Part shown: positions 55,500-63,914 of the stretch, piece after piece | Layout of the letters: each line of letters opens with the position of its first letter | Position numbering within the stretch: position 1 is the first letter of the stretch | Assembly: GCA_947289115.1 (NCBI GenBank) | Contig: CAMYPG010000003.1 | Span: 32,027-96,026, forward strand | Source: an uncultured Gardnerella sp. | GTDB lineage: Bacteria; Actinomycetota; Actinomycetes; Actinomycetales; Bifidobacteriaceae | Length of the DNA stretch: 64,000 nucleotides | Direction: 5' to 3' | Position numbers and translations under genes: made by a program | Notes under the pieces: generated by a model | What the model was told of the DNA's origin: nothing | Seen by the model: the letters and a program-made list of their open reading frames with translations, nothing else | The model's database searches: none

Positions 55500-56455
55500 G
55501 CGATAATACGCAACATACTACGCAAAGTGATGTGCAACGTGATGCGCAACATACTACGCAACGTTCCGCGTCGACTAGTATGCAACTATCTGACAGATTT
55601 GAAGTTATGCTAATTACAGGCATGAGCGGAGCTGGGCGCTCGCACGCTGCTAACGCGTTGGAAGATATGGGATGGTATGTTATCGATAATCTTCCGCCAA
55701 AACTGCTCATACCGCTAGTAGATATGATGACTTCATCCGGTTCTAAAGTGCATAAGCTTGCTGCTGTTATTGACGTGCGTTCTAGAGGATATTTCGACGA
55801 CCTGTTTGCAGTTCTTGCGCATATTGATGACCTTGGTGTAAAAACGCGAATTCTGTTTCTAGATGCTTCAGATGCTGTGCTTATCAAGCGTTACGAGTCT
55901 GTGCGTAGACCGCATCCTTTGCAGCGCGGTGGCAGACTTATTGACGGTATTCTAGAAGAGCGAGAGCTGCTCAGTCATCTGAAAGATTGCGCAAATATTA
56001 TTATCGATACTTCTGCACTTAGTATTCACCAACTTTCTACAAAGCTTTACGAAGGATTGCTTGGAAAAGGCTCTTCTACTGTTTCTGTGCATATTTTCAG
56101 CTTTGGATTTAAATACGGCATGCCAATGGACGCTGATTTTGTTGCCGATATGCGATTTTTGCCGAATCCTTTCTGGGTTCCTGAATTAAGGGAGCTTACA
56201 GGTAAGGATCAAGCTGTGCAAGATTATGTTTTATCGAATTCTGCGGCAATTACATTCTTAGATTCTTACGAAAATGCGCTTCTTACAGCTATCGACGGAT
56301 TCGCTAAAGAAGACAAGCATTACGTGACTATTGCTGTAGGATGTACTGGCGGTCAGCATCGTTCTGTTGCCGTAAGTATTGAGCTTGCTAGACGTTTGAG
56401 ATTGCACGGTTTGCAAGTTACAGTATCTGCAAGAGAGCTACAGAGAAGATCATAG
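55496..56455 (+). CDS. rapZ: RapZ/YvcJ-type nucleotide-binding adaptor protein
   Basis: 319 residues. The P-loop reads ITGMSGAGRSHAANAL near 40-54 (Arg in place of the usual Lys), then DNLPP near 66, DVRSRGYF near 94, FGFKYGMPMDADFVADMRFLPNPFW near 204-228 and GCTGGQHRSVAVS near 283. In E. coli the family controls a small-RNA decay pathway; in Gram-positives it is linked to competence and cell-envelope metabolism. The N-terminal 25 residues (Thr/Gln/Asp-rich) are lineage-specific. whiA follows, the usual actinobacterial order, although yvcK is missing between them. Confidence 0.9.
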   Translation: MSDNTQHTTQSDVQRDAQHTTQRSASTSMQLSDRFEVMLITGMSGAGRSHAANALEDMGWYVIDNLPPKLLIPLVDMMTSSGSKVHKLAAVIDVRSRGYFDDLFAVLAHIDDLGVKTRILFLDASDAVLIKRYESVRRPHPLQRGGRLIDGILEERELLSHLKDCANIIIDTSALSIHQLSTKLYEGLLGKGSSTVSVHIFSFGFKYGMPMDADFVADMRFLPNPFWVPELRELTGKDQAVQDYVLSNSAAITFLDSYENALLTAIDGFAKEDKHYVTIAVGCTGGQHRSVAVSIELARRLRLHGLQVTVSARELQRRS

Positions 56456-56728
56456 TAAGTGGAGAAGTAAAGTAGCAAAAAGTAAAGTAGTGAAATGCGA
56501 TTATGAAACTAATCAATTAAAATTAATTAAAAAATTAAATAAAAATTGTGTAAATTATATAAAATATAAAAAATCTTGTACTAAAAGCATGTAAAGCATG
56601 TGCAAAAACCGGTAAAATGTCCAACGTATTCTGTATCACAGAAAGCCGGGCATGTCGTGTGCCACAGCATCATGCAAGTACCCAACAGCACTCATATTTT
56701 AAGAAGAACAAAAGTAGGAGGTTGTCCC

Positions 56729-57676
56729 TTGGCTCTTCTTGACGACGTCAAAAATGAACTCGTTTCAAACAACAATGAGCTCCCGACTGTCATTATGGCT
56801 CAAGCTGCAGCAATGATGCGCTTTGCTGGCGGCTTAAGGCCAGTAAATAATCAAGCTGTTATTCGCGCTCAGTTGGATTCTCAGCGCGCAGCTCAGTGGC
56901 TTGTTGAGGTATTGAAAACTTATTTCCAGAGGGAAGCAACAATTGCTCAAGTTTCTCGGCAAACTCCTACGGGCACTGTAGTTCGCTATGACGTGGTAGT
57001 TGAGCGTGGTGCTGCAGCACTGGCTTTGCAATCTGGTCTTCTTGATCGACGTATGAGAATTGTTGCAGGTCTTGCACCTGAGATTGTTGGTGGAAGTATC
57101 GCCCAAATCAAAGCAGCTTGGCGTGGTGCTTTCTTGGCTCACGGTGCTATTTCCGACCCTGGCAAAGCTAGCTATTTGGAAGTTGTTTGCCCAACTCATG
57201 AGGCTGCAAATGCTTTGCAAACTATGGCGGCGCGACTTGGCATTAGCGCCAAGGCTCGTCAGGTTCGTAGCTCTGAGCGAGTGACGTTGCGCGATTCTGA
57301 CGCAATTGAGCGAATGTTGATTTTGATTGGTGCTCCTCGTTCTGCTCGCGAATGGACCGGTAAGCGTTCGGACGGTGAAGCTCGCGGAAAAGCAAACCGT
57401 TTGGCTAATTTTGACGATGCGAATATGCGTCGTAGTGCTAAGGCTGCTGCTGAGGCATGCGAAAAGGTTCGTCACGCATTCGATATTTTGGGCGACGATA
57501 TTCCAGATAATTTGTTGATGGCTGGAAAGCTTCGTCTTGAGCATAGCGACGCAAGTTTGGAAGAGCTTGGTCACTTGGCTGATCCTCCTATTACAAAGGA
57601 TGCGATTGCAGGGCGAATTCGTAGACTTTTGCAGCTTTCAGCGAAGGTTGAGAAGTCGCGTATGCAGCAGCTTTAA
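56729..57676 (+). CDS. whiA: WhiA sporulation/cell-division-type regulator
   Basis: 315 residues. LAGLIDADG-like N-terminal domain ([12 protein letters not shown]...[27 protein letters not shown] near 155) and a C-terminal helix-turn-helix ([26 protein letters not shown] near 275-300). In non-sporulating actinobacteria it influences division and growth. The start is TTG 56729, set by AGGAGG seven bases upstream and by family N-termini; the open frame from 56600 is leader. The 273-base spacer upstream is AT-rich with short repeats and no gene. Confidence 0.94.
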   Translation: MALLDDVKNELVSNNNELPTVIMAQAAAMMRFAGGLRPVNNQAVIRAQLDSQRAAQWLVEVLKTYFQREATIAQVSRQTPTGTVVRYDVVVERGAAALALQSGLLDRRMRIVAGLAPEIVGGSIAQIKAAWRGAFLAHGAISDPGKASYLEVVCPTHEAANALQTMAARLGISAKARQVRSSERVTLRDSDAIERMLILIGAPRSAREWTGKRSDGEARGKANRLANFDDANMRRSAKAAAEACEKVRHAFDILGDDIPDNLLMAGKLRLEHSDASLEELGHLADPPITKDAIAGRIRRLLQLSAKVEKSRMQQL

Positions 57677-57731
57677 TGCTGATTTTGCGTGGTTTGTAGC
57701 TGTATTGGCTGGCGGGTTTTTTTATGTGGCT

Positions 57732-57911
57732 GTGAGCGGTGGGTGTTACTTGTCTCGCAGCGCTCCGCTCTTATACCTTACTTGGACTTAGCGGTTGCGT
57801 AGTTAAGTTTAGTTTTTTACTTACTTTCTCTGCAAAAATAGTATTCGTCAACAAGATTATTACTATCGTTCCGCTTTTATATTGCTCGACCAAGCAACAC
57901 CCACCCCTCAC
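57732..57911 (+). mobile_element. MITE-like repeat, copy 3 (180 bp)
   Basis: Inverted ends of 16 bases with one mismatch (GTGAGCGGTGGGTGTT on the left; GTGAGGGGTGGGTGTT from the right), then RCTTGKYTCG inwards. The interior is nearly identical to copy 2 and to the reverse of copy 1. It lies 55 bases after whiA. No open frame of note. Confidence 0.7.
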
Positions 57912-57932
57912 TCGTTAATTCCAATCGCAGTT

Positions 57933-58003
57933 GTTTTTGGTGTGGTAGGAAGAGTGATTGGTGTGGAGTGTGCAGCAGCACCGATGTTAGTGTTCGCCAA
58001 GCA
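57933..58003 (+). repeat. companion repeat module next to MITE-like copy 3
   Basis: TTTTTGGTGTGGTAGGA ... GTGTGCAGCAGC ... GATGTTAGTGTTCGCC, matching the module after copy 2. It begins about 22 bases after the element, the same distance as at copy 2. Confidence 0.5.
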
Positions 58004-58011
58004 ATAAATAC

Positions 58012-58201
58012 TCAACGTCTGCAGAGCATTAATGTCAAAGTTCACTAAGCAACATATAGTCGACGTTTGCAAAGCATTACTGCAAAGCTTCAGACGCAAC
58101 GTTTGCAAAGCGCAACTGCAAAGCTACAAAACCACTTTTCGCAGAAGCATTACTGCAAAGCTACAGACGCAACGTCAGCAGAGCACTGGTGCAAAGCTGC
58201 G
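58012..58201 (+). repeat. imperfect tandem repeats of about 36 bases upstream of pgk
   Basis: Four to five units built on GCAAAGCATTACTGCAAAGC and ACAGACGCAACGT follow one another; they diverge by point changes. They lie between the repeat module and the pgk promoter region (a perfect TATAAT sits at 58232-58237). Confidence 0.6.
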
Positions 58202-58360
58202 TTGTTCATAGGGATTGTTGAAGATGTGCGGTATAATTGCACCCGGCAATGTGTTGATGTTTGAGGCTGATTTTGCGTTTTGTTGAACGAAGTAAGCCGG
58301 CACGGTAAGCCAGTATGTAAGTCAAATATGGTAAGCCAATATGGTTTGGAAAGGATACCA

Positions 58361-59566
58361 ATGAAGACACTGAAAGATTTGGGAGATTTGAGTGGTAAGC
58401 GCGTATTGGTTCGCGCTGATTTTAACGTTCCTCTCAAGGGTACGACGATTACTGATGATGGTCGTATTCGTGCTGCTTTACCAACCATTAAGGCTTTGCG
58501 TGAGCAGGGTGCTAAGGTGATTTTGATGGCTCACCTTGGTCGTCCAAAGGGTCAGGTTGTTCCAGAGCTTTCCTTGGCTCCAGTTGCGCAGCGTTTGGGT
58601 GAATTGCTCGGCACAAATGTTGTTTTGGCTGCAGACACTTACGGCGAAGATGCTCAAGCTAAGGTAGCTGCCATGAATAATGGCGACGTTGTTTTGCTTG
58701 AAAATGTGCGCTTCAACGCGGAAGAAACCAGCAAGGATGCTTCCGAGCGCGCAGCTTACGCTAAGAAGATTGCTTCTCTTGGCGAAGTATTTGTTTCCGA
58801 CGGCTTTGGTGTTGTGCACCGCGCTCAGGGTTCAAATTACGATGTTGCTGCCGATCTTCCAGCAGCTGCAGGCTTGCTTGTTGAAAAGGAAGTTAAGGCA
58901 CTTTCTCGCGCAACTGAAAACCCAGAGCGTCCTTTGACTGTTGTTCTCGGCGGCTCTAAAGTTTCCGACAAGCTCGGCGTTATTGAAAACTTGCTTTCTA
59001 AGGCTGATCGTCTTGTTATTGGCGGCGGTATGGTGTTCACATTCCTCAAGGCTTTGGGTCACGAAGTTGGTACTTCTTTGCTTGAAGAGGATCAACTCGA
59101 GAAGGTTAAGGGATACATTGAAACCGCTAAGAAGAATGGCGTTGAGCTTGTGCTTCCAACTGATATTGTTGTGAATGCTGGCTTCCCAGCAGGGGATACT
59201 CCAGTTGCTCCAGAAGTAGTTCCAGCAGACGCTATTCCTGCAGACAAGATGGGCTTGGATATTGGTTCTGACTCTCAGAAGCTTTTCCACGACAAGATTG
59301 TTGACTCCAAGACTGTTGTTTGGAACGGTCCTATGGGTGTGTTCGAGGTTCCAGAGTTTGCAGCCGGTACTCGCGCTGTAGCTCAGGGCTTGGTCGATGC
59401 AACTAAGAACGGCACTTTCACTATAGTCGGCGGTGGTGATTCTGCTTCTGCAGTGCGCAACCTTGGATTCCCAGAAGATGGCTTCTCGCACATTTCTACT
59501 GGCGGCGGCGCTTCTCTCGAGTTCTTGGAAGGCAAGACTCTTCCAGGTTTGAGTGTGCTTGAGTAA
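58361..59566 (+). CDS. pgk: phosphoglycerate kinase
   Basis: Glycolytic ATP-forming step; 401 residues. [13 protein letters not shown] near 16, AHLGRPKG near 58, NVRFNAEE near 118, [13 protein letters not shown] near 196 and the nucleotide-binding [10 protein letters not shown] near 361 are intact. ATG 58361 is chosen (AAAGGA five bases upstream, family start); the open frame extends to 58280. The stop codon lies inside an 18-base tandem duplication. Confidence 0.97.
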   Translation: MKTLKDLGDLSGKRVLVRADFNVPLKGTTITDDGRIRAALPTIKALREQGAKVILMAHLGRPKGQVVPELSLAPVAQRLGELLGTNVVLAADTYGEDAQAKVAAMNNGDVVLLENVRFNAEETSKDASERAAYAKKIASLGEVFVSDGFGVVHRAQGSNYDVAADLPAAAGLLVEKEVKALSRATENPERPLTVVLGGSKVSDKLGVIENLLSKADRLVIGGGMVFTFLKALGHEVGTSLLEEDQLEKVKGYIETAKKNGVELVLPTDIVVNAGFPAGDTPVAPEVVPADAIPADKMGLDIGSDSQKLFHDKIVDSKTVVWNGPMGVFEVPEFAAGTRAVAQGLVDATKNGTFTIVGGGDSASAVRNLGFPEDGFSHISTGGGASLEFLEGKTLPGLSVLE

Positions 59567-59624
59567 GTAATATTGCTTGAGTAAGTAGTATTTACGCGAG
59601 CAAGTATAAACTAAATATTTCCGC

Positions 59625-59677
59625 TTATGCCGACTTTCGATTTTATGAATCCGTTTTGTAAATCGAGGTCGGCATAA
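59625..59677. repeat. long perfect-armed inverted repeat between pgk and tpiA
   Basis: TTATGCCGAC (59625-59634) pairs with GTCGGCATAA (59668-59677), and an inner TCGATTT pairs with AAATCGA. No T run follows on either strand, so it is not a classical terminator; it may be an operator or processing site. Confidence 0.5.
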
Positions 59678-59730
59678 CACTAATTTGCGCAATACTATTA
59701 ATCTTCAATCCTCAATTTTTAAGGGTGATT

Positions 59731-60528
59731 ATGGTTGTTAAAAGAAAGCCGCTAGTCGCAGGTAATTGGAAAATGAACTTCAATCACCGCGAAGCAACGC
59801 ATTTTATACAAAAATTTGCGTGGCTACTGCGTGACGCGCATTACGACTATCACGATTGTGAAATTGCACTTATGCCTTCTTTTACTTCAATAAGAAGCGT
59901 GCAAGTTCTTGTTGAGTCTGACCATTTGCCAATATTGTACGGAGCTCAAGCTGTTTCTGTTACTGCTCAAGGTGCTTTTACTGGTGATGTTTCTGCAGAT
60001 ATGCTTGCAAGTCTTGGATGTTCAATGGTTATTGTTGGTCATTCTGAAAGACGCAAGTATCATCCTGAAGATGATGCAAATATAGTTGATCAAGTTCGAG
60101 CTGTTCTTGCCGCAGGAATGCAGCCAATTCTTTGCGTTGGTGAAAGTCTTAAAGAACGTCAACAGGGTGTTGCGCTGGATTTTGCTGTAGGGCAAGTGCA
60201 TGATGTAACGCGCGATTTGGATGCGAAGCAAGCTAAGCGTTTAATTATTGCGTACGAGCCAGTTTGGGCAATTGGTACGGGTATGGTTGCCACTGCTAAC
60301 TCAGCTCAGGAAGCTGCATTGGCTATTCGTGAAGACTTGCGCGTTACGTTCGGTGACGATGTTGCAGATACTGTTCGTATTCTTTACGGCGGATCTGTAA
60401 CTTCTTCTAATGCTTCAAGTCTTATTGCTGAGCCTGATGTTGACGGATTTTTGGTTGGTGGAGCTTCTTTGGATGCAGAGGAGTTGTCGAATATTGTGCG
60501 ACTCACCGCAGCACAATCGCGTCTATAG
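59731..60528 (+). CDS. tpiA: triose-phosphate isomerase
   Basis: 265 residues. VAGNWKMNF near 9 (catalytic Lys), VIVGHSERRKYH near 98 (catalytic His), AYEPVWAIGTG near 174 (catalytic Glu) and LYGGSVTSSNA near 218. ATG 59731 has AAGGG six bases upstream; the frame opens at GTG 59725. Order pgk-tpiA-secG as in other actinobacteria. Confidence 0.97.
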   Translation: MVVKRKPLVAGNWKMNFNHREATHFIQKFAWLLRDAHYDYHDCEIALMPSFTSIRSVQVLVESDHLPILYGAQAVSVTAQGAFTGDVSADMLASLGCSMVIVGHSERRKYHPEDDANIVDQVRAVLAAGMQPILCVGESLKERQQGVALDFAVGQVHDVTRDLDAKQAKRLIIAYEPVWAIGTGMVATANSAQEAALAIREDLRVTFGDDVADTVRILYGGSVTSSNASSLIAEPDVDGFLVGGASLDAEELSNIVRLTAAQSRL

Positions 60529-60580
60529 GTCAACGGTTCTTATTAAGATTAATCGGGTACTCTAAGACAGGAGGTTACTT

Positions 60581-60829
60581 GTGTCCGCTCTGAAAATTGT
60601 TTTGCAAGTGTTGCTTGTGCTCACCAGCATTTTGTTAACATTGTTGATTTTGATGCACAAGGGCAAGGGCGGCGGCCTTTCCGACATGTTCGGCGGCGGT
60701 TTAACGAAGAACGCCGGTAGTTCTGGTGTTGCAGAAAAGAATTTGAACCGTTGGACAGTGATTATTGCACTGATTTGGGTTGCGGTAATTGTTATTTTGA
60801 ACTTAATGACTAAGTTCTCTCTAATTTAA
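60581..60829 (+). CDS. secG: protein-export membrane protein SecG
   Basis: 82 residues with two membrane segments (LQVLLVLTSILLTLLILMH near 8-26; WTVIIALIWVAVIVILNLM near 59-77) and the family loop GKGGGLSDMFGGG near 29-41. Accessory SecYEG subunit. GTG start with AGGAGG upstream. Confidence 0.93.
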   Translation: MSALKIVLQVLLVLTSILLTLLILMHKGKGGGLSDMFGGGLTKNAGSSGVAEKNLNRWTVIIALIWVAVIVILNLMTKFSLI

Positions 60830-60842
60830 GTATTCTTTTTGT

Positions 60843-60880
60843 AAAAAGCGTATGGTCAGTAGATTGTGCGCTTTTTGTTT
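60843..60880 (+). terminator. terminator of secG
   Basis: AAAAAGCG (60843-60850) pairs with CGCTTTTT (60869-60876), with T-rich sequence after it. Confidence 0.75.
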
Positions 60881-60884
60881 ATTT

Positions 60885-60943
60885 GGCTTCGTTTATTTAG
60901 GTCCTTACAATGCTTCGTTTATTTAGGTCCTTACAATGCTTCG
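60885..60943 (+). repeat. 26-base tandem duplication spanning the start of the HAD gene
   Basis: A unit containing TTTATTTAGGTCCTTACAATG occurs twice, with part of a third (CTTCGTTT). Both copies carry AGG plus an ATG (60910 and 60936), but they are 26 bases apart and therefore in different frames; only the second ATG opens the long frame. Confidence 0.8.
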
Positions 60944-61763
60944 TTTTTCTCCTTCTTTATTAATTGCTGATCTTGACGGCACTATGCTTCACGATTCCGA
61001 TACTTTTGAAGGCCGCTTTTTAAGCCGCGAAACTATGCAAGCTGCTGAGCGTTTGCATGAATCTGGGATTCCGCTTGCTATTATTACGGCTCGTCCTGTT
61101 GGAAGTGCTTTTGATTTTGTTCACGATTTAAAAGCTCAAGTTTGCGCGTATCTAAACGGTGCTCTTATTGATTTTGATTGCGCTCACAGCACTGTTTCTG
61201 AACTTACTTCGCAGCGAAGCATTGATACTCTTACTCGCTTTGGTTTTGACTCTAATCTTGCTGCTGATGTTTGCCTGCAATTGCTTGATAAAATACCTAC
61301 ACTCCGTCTTGGTATTGTTATGAACGATGTTCGTTACACTAATTTTGATGTTCGTATGCTTTGGAACGAGCAGGATTTTATTATTACCGATTTTTCTAAT
61401 GTTCCGAGTGGCATTGCAGACAAGATTATTATTGTTCCTCGAGAGAGTGAGAAGGAAAAACTTCAGAGCATTCTTCCAAGCGATTTTTCATTGCATATTA
61501 GCGAAGACGTGTTGTGGATGCTCACGAATCCTCTTGCAAACAAAGGACACGCGCTGAACGTTATTTGCGATCGTTTGGGCGTAAAGACGAGCCGCACAGT
61601 TGTTTTTGGCGACGATATTATTGACATCGACATGTTCCGTGCTGGTGGTTATGGGGTAGCGGTGGCGAATAGTAATCCGCGTTTGCTTGCGATTGCGGAC
61701 GAAGTTTGCGATTCCAACAATGACGACGGTGTTGCCAGCTGGCTTCAAAACGAATTGCTCTAG
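60936..61763 (+). CDS. HAD-superfamily (Cof-type) phosphatase
   Basis: 275 residues. Motif I LLIADLDGTMLHDSD near 8-22, motif II ITARPVGSA near 50, the C2-type cap, and motif IV VVFGDDIIDIDMF near 223-235. Cof-like enzymes dephosphorylate sugar or cofactor phosphates; the substrate is unknown. The cap is shorter than in many Cof proteins. The start is weakly supplied with a ribosome site (TTAGG). Confidence 0.85.
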   Translation: MLRFSPSLLIADLDGTMLHDSDTFEGRFLSRETMQAAERLHESGIPLAIITARPVGSAFDFVHDLKAQVCAYLNGALIDFDCAHSTVSELTSQRSIDTLTRFGFDSNLAADVCLQLLDKIPTLRLGIVMNDVRYTNFDVRMLWNEQDFIITDFSNVPSGIADKIIIVPRESEKEKLQSILPSDFSLHISEDVLWMLTNPLANKGHALNVICDRLGVKTSRTVVFGDDIIDIDMFRAGGYGVAVANSNPRLLAIADEVCDSNNDDGVASWLQNELL

Positions 61764-61782
61764 CGGTTTATTGCAATCATCA

Positions 61783-61953
61783 TAATCGGACGCAAATAGC
61801 AGTAAATCGGACGCGTTCTACAGAATACGGACGTTTAGGCAAAATTTACGGACGTTTTCTTGTTTTTTGGACGCAAAACAAGTAGAATCGGACGAAAAGG
61901 ATGTAAAATCGGACGCAAAAAATATTTTTAAGCTTTAAAATGTCCGATTTTAA
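61783..61953 (+). promoter_or_regulatory. array of seven CGGACG boxes phased at about 21 bases, plus one inverted box
   Basis: CGGACG (once TGGACG) starts at 61787, 61808, 61828, 61849, 61868, 61889 and 61910, with steps 21, 20, 21, 19, 21, 21. Four boxes extend to AATCGGACG. An inverted copy, TGTCCGATTTTA, lies at 61941-61952 and pairs with TAAAATCGGAC at 61904-61914. Only the boxes are conserved, not the filler. It occupies nearly the whole spacer upstream of the AlbA_2 gene at 62024 and looks like a multi-site operator. Confidence 0.65.
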
Positions 61954-62023
61954 ATGCAAATATAAATACAAACTTAACTAAAAACGATATTGCAACAAAC
62001 CTAACTTACGAAGCGAGACTGCA

Positions 62024-63655
62024 ATGTTCAATATAAATTCGCTGTCTTTACTAAGAGAGAGTAATCAATTAGAAGCGAAAGCGGCTTCAAACGGTACGCC
62101 GAGAAGTATGTGGGAAACGTATTGTGCTTTTGCTAATACGAATGGTGGAACTATCTTGCTGGGTGTAGGCGAAGATGCTCAGCATAATTTACAGCTTGTT
62201 GGCGTAAATAACCCTGAACATATGGTAAAAGATATTTGGGATACGCTAAATAATAAGAATAAAATTAGTTCGAATATTCTTATTGAAGAAAATATTTCTA
62301 TTGAACAGATGGATGATAACAAATCTATTATTCGCATAACCGTTCCAAGAGCAAATCGTTCTGATAAACCGATTTATATTAATGGAAATCCTATAGGCGG
62401 TACGTATCGTCGTAATTTCGAAGGCGACTACAAATGTTCGCAAGAAGAGTATCGAGCGATGGTCAGAGACAATGGTTCGAGCGTAAATTCTATGGATCAA
62501 TCTCCACTGTTGCAACACAGTGTTGACGATTTTGATATGGAGACTGTGCGCTCTTACCGCAATATGCTAAGTGCAGTGCGTCCTCAACATCCTTGGCTTA
62601 CGCTTGATACAGATGAATTTCTTATGAGAATCGGAGCGTTAGCAAAAGACGAGTCGAATAAATTGCATCCTACTCGATCGGGTCTTTTAATGTTTGGTCA
62701 GGAGTGGTGCATTATTACGGAATTTCCGTACTATTTTCTCGACTACAGAGAAATTACCAATGCTGATAGTAGGTGGAGTCATAGGATTGTCAGCTCGGAT
62801 GGTTCGTGGAGTGGAAATCTTTATGATTTTTGGAGTATTGTATGGCAGCGTCTTTCTCGTAAAATTGATGTACCATTTTTGCTTAATTCGCAGTCATTAC
62901 GAGTTGATGATACTCCGTTGCATATGGCAGTTAGAGAAGCCCTTGCAAACACGTTGATTCATGCTGATTATTATATGCGAGGTAATACTGTTATTACATA
63001 TAATGATGCTGTGAGTACTGATGTTGATGGTTCTTCACAATCTTCTATAGAAACAAATAGCGCAAATGATGGTTTTAAGCTTTCTTTTGCAAACCCGGGT
63101 TGCTTACGTATGCCTGTAGAAGTGGCTTTAGCTGGAGGTTTTTCTGATTCTCGGAATCCAGCACTGCTTAAAATGTTCGCGCTGATTTCTGTTGTTGAAC
63201 GTGCTGGAAGCGGATTTGATGCTATGAGAGCTGGTTGTGATTGGGCTGGAATACGCTATCCAATGTTAAGTGAGTCCTTTAATCCAGACCGTACTACTCT
63301 TGAATTTTTTGTAAGCGATAAGAATAACTTTGTATCTGGTTCTTCAAAAAACAAAACTGAACTTAATGCTAATTCATTGAATTTAGTGAACGGTACTTAT
63401 AATTCAGAACTTACTACAAATTCACTTTCGCAAGATTCTAATAACTCGCATAAACGTATGAGCGTTGACGATTGCTATAAAAAGATTATTGAAGCAGTAC
63501 ATAATCATGGAACAATAAAGCGTGAGCAAGTGCAAAATATTCTTAACGTGGGTAGTACCAAGGCTAAGCAATTGTTATCTGATTTAGTTAGTAGAGGAGA
63601 TATTTCAGTTTGTGGAAAAGGTCGAGCTACTACCTACGTTTTTAACCGCAGTTAA
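62024..63655 (+). CDS. AlbA_2-domain / GHKL-ATPase-like protein with C-terminal winged helix
   Basis: 543 residues. The N-terminal AlbA_2 (Schlafen-like) domain: ESNQLEAKAAS...WETYCAFANTNGGTILLGVGED near 12-52 and an IYINGNPIGGTYRRNFEGDYKCS segment near 118-140. The middle part has the ATPase N-box VREALANTLIHADYYMRG near 305-322 and FANPGCLRMP near 353. The last 65 residues look like a winged helix (IKREQVQNILNVGSTKAKQLLSDLVSRGDI). Relatives are annotated as transcriptional regulators or defence-linked ATPases; the function here is unknown. It follows the phased box array, and its stop abuts a duplicated terminator arm. Confidence 0.8.
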   Translation: MFNINSLSLLRESNQLEAKAASNGTPRSMWETYCAFANTNGGTILLGVGEDAQHNLQLVGVNNPEHMVKDIWDTLNNKNKISSNILIEENISIEQMDDNKSIIRITVPRANRSDKPIYINGNPIGGTYRRNFEGDYKCSQEEYRAMVRDNGSSVNSMDQSPLLQHSVDDFDMETVRSYRNMLSAVRPQHPWLTLDTDEFLMRIGALAKDESNKLHPTRSGLLMFGQEWCIITEFPYYFLDYREITNADSRWSHRIVSSDGSWSGNLYDFWSIVWQRLSRKIDVPFLLNSQSLRVDDTPLHMAVREALANTLIHADYYMRGNTVITYNDAVSTDVDGSSQSSIETNSANDGFKLSFANPGCLRMPVEVALAGGFSDSRNPALLKMFALISVVERAGSGFDAMRAGCDWAGIRYPMLSESFNPDRTTLEFFVSDKNNFVSGSSKNKTELNANSLNLVNGTYNSELTTNSLSQDSNNSHKRMSVDDCYKKIIEAVHNHGTIKREQVQNILNVGSTKAKQLLSDLVSRGDISVCGKGRATTYVFNRS

Positions 63656-63683
63656 ACAAAAACCGCACATGTGTGAATTAATC
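63654..63683 (+). repeat. first copy of a 30-base direct repeat (orphan terminator arm)
   Basis: Identical to 63840-63869, including ACCGCACATGTGTGAATTAA. It begins inside the stop codon of the AlbA_2 gene. Only the left arm of the terminator at 63846-63887 is copied here, so it cannot form that hairpin. Confidence 0.75.
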
Positions 63684-63845
63684 GCTTATGCACGAAACTC
63701 GCGTGCGCTATCGTAACGTTTTAACCAAATCTCGCTGGCAAACTCTTTCTGGCAAGTAATCACCGTTATTTTCTCAGTTGGTTAATCTGCTTGAGTGCTC
63801 CAATTGTAGGGAGTTTTCCTCTCGTTTGGAGTGCTCCGCAAACAA

Positions 63846-63887
63846 AAACCGCACATGTGTGAATTAATCCACGAACATGTGCGGTTT
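63846..63887. terminator. bidirectional terminator between the AlbA_2 gene and the transaldolase gene
   Basis: AAACCGCACATGT (63846-63858) pairs perfectly with ACATGTGCGGTTT (63875-63887). A on one side and T on the other allow use in both directions. The 157 bases before it (63684-63839) hold a duplicated GAGTGCTCC and an inverted TTAACCAA/TTGGTTAA but no gene. Confidence 0.85.
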
Positions 63888-63914
63888 ATGTTTATTTATT
63901 ACTGATTAATCAAA

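Noticed and set aside
56600..56728. WhiA start at GTG 56600
   Set aside because: The 43 extra residues do not look like WhiA, whereas TTG 56729 has AGGAGG and the family N-terminus.
61783..61953. CRISPR-like array
   Set aside because: The repeated part is only 6-9 bases and the filler 11-15 bases, far below CRISPR repeat and spacer sizes, and no cas genes are present.
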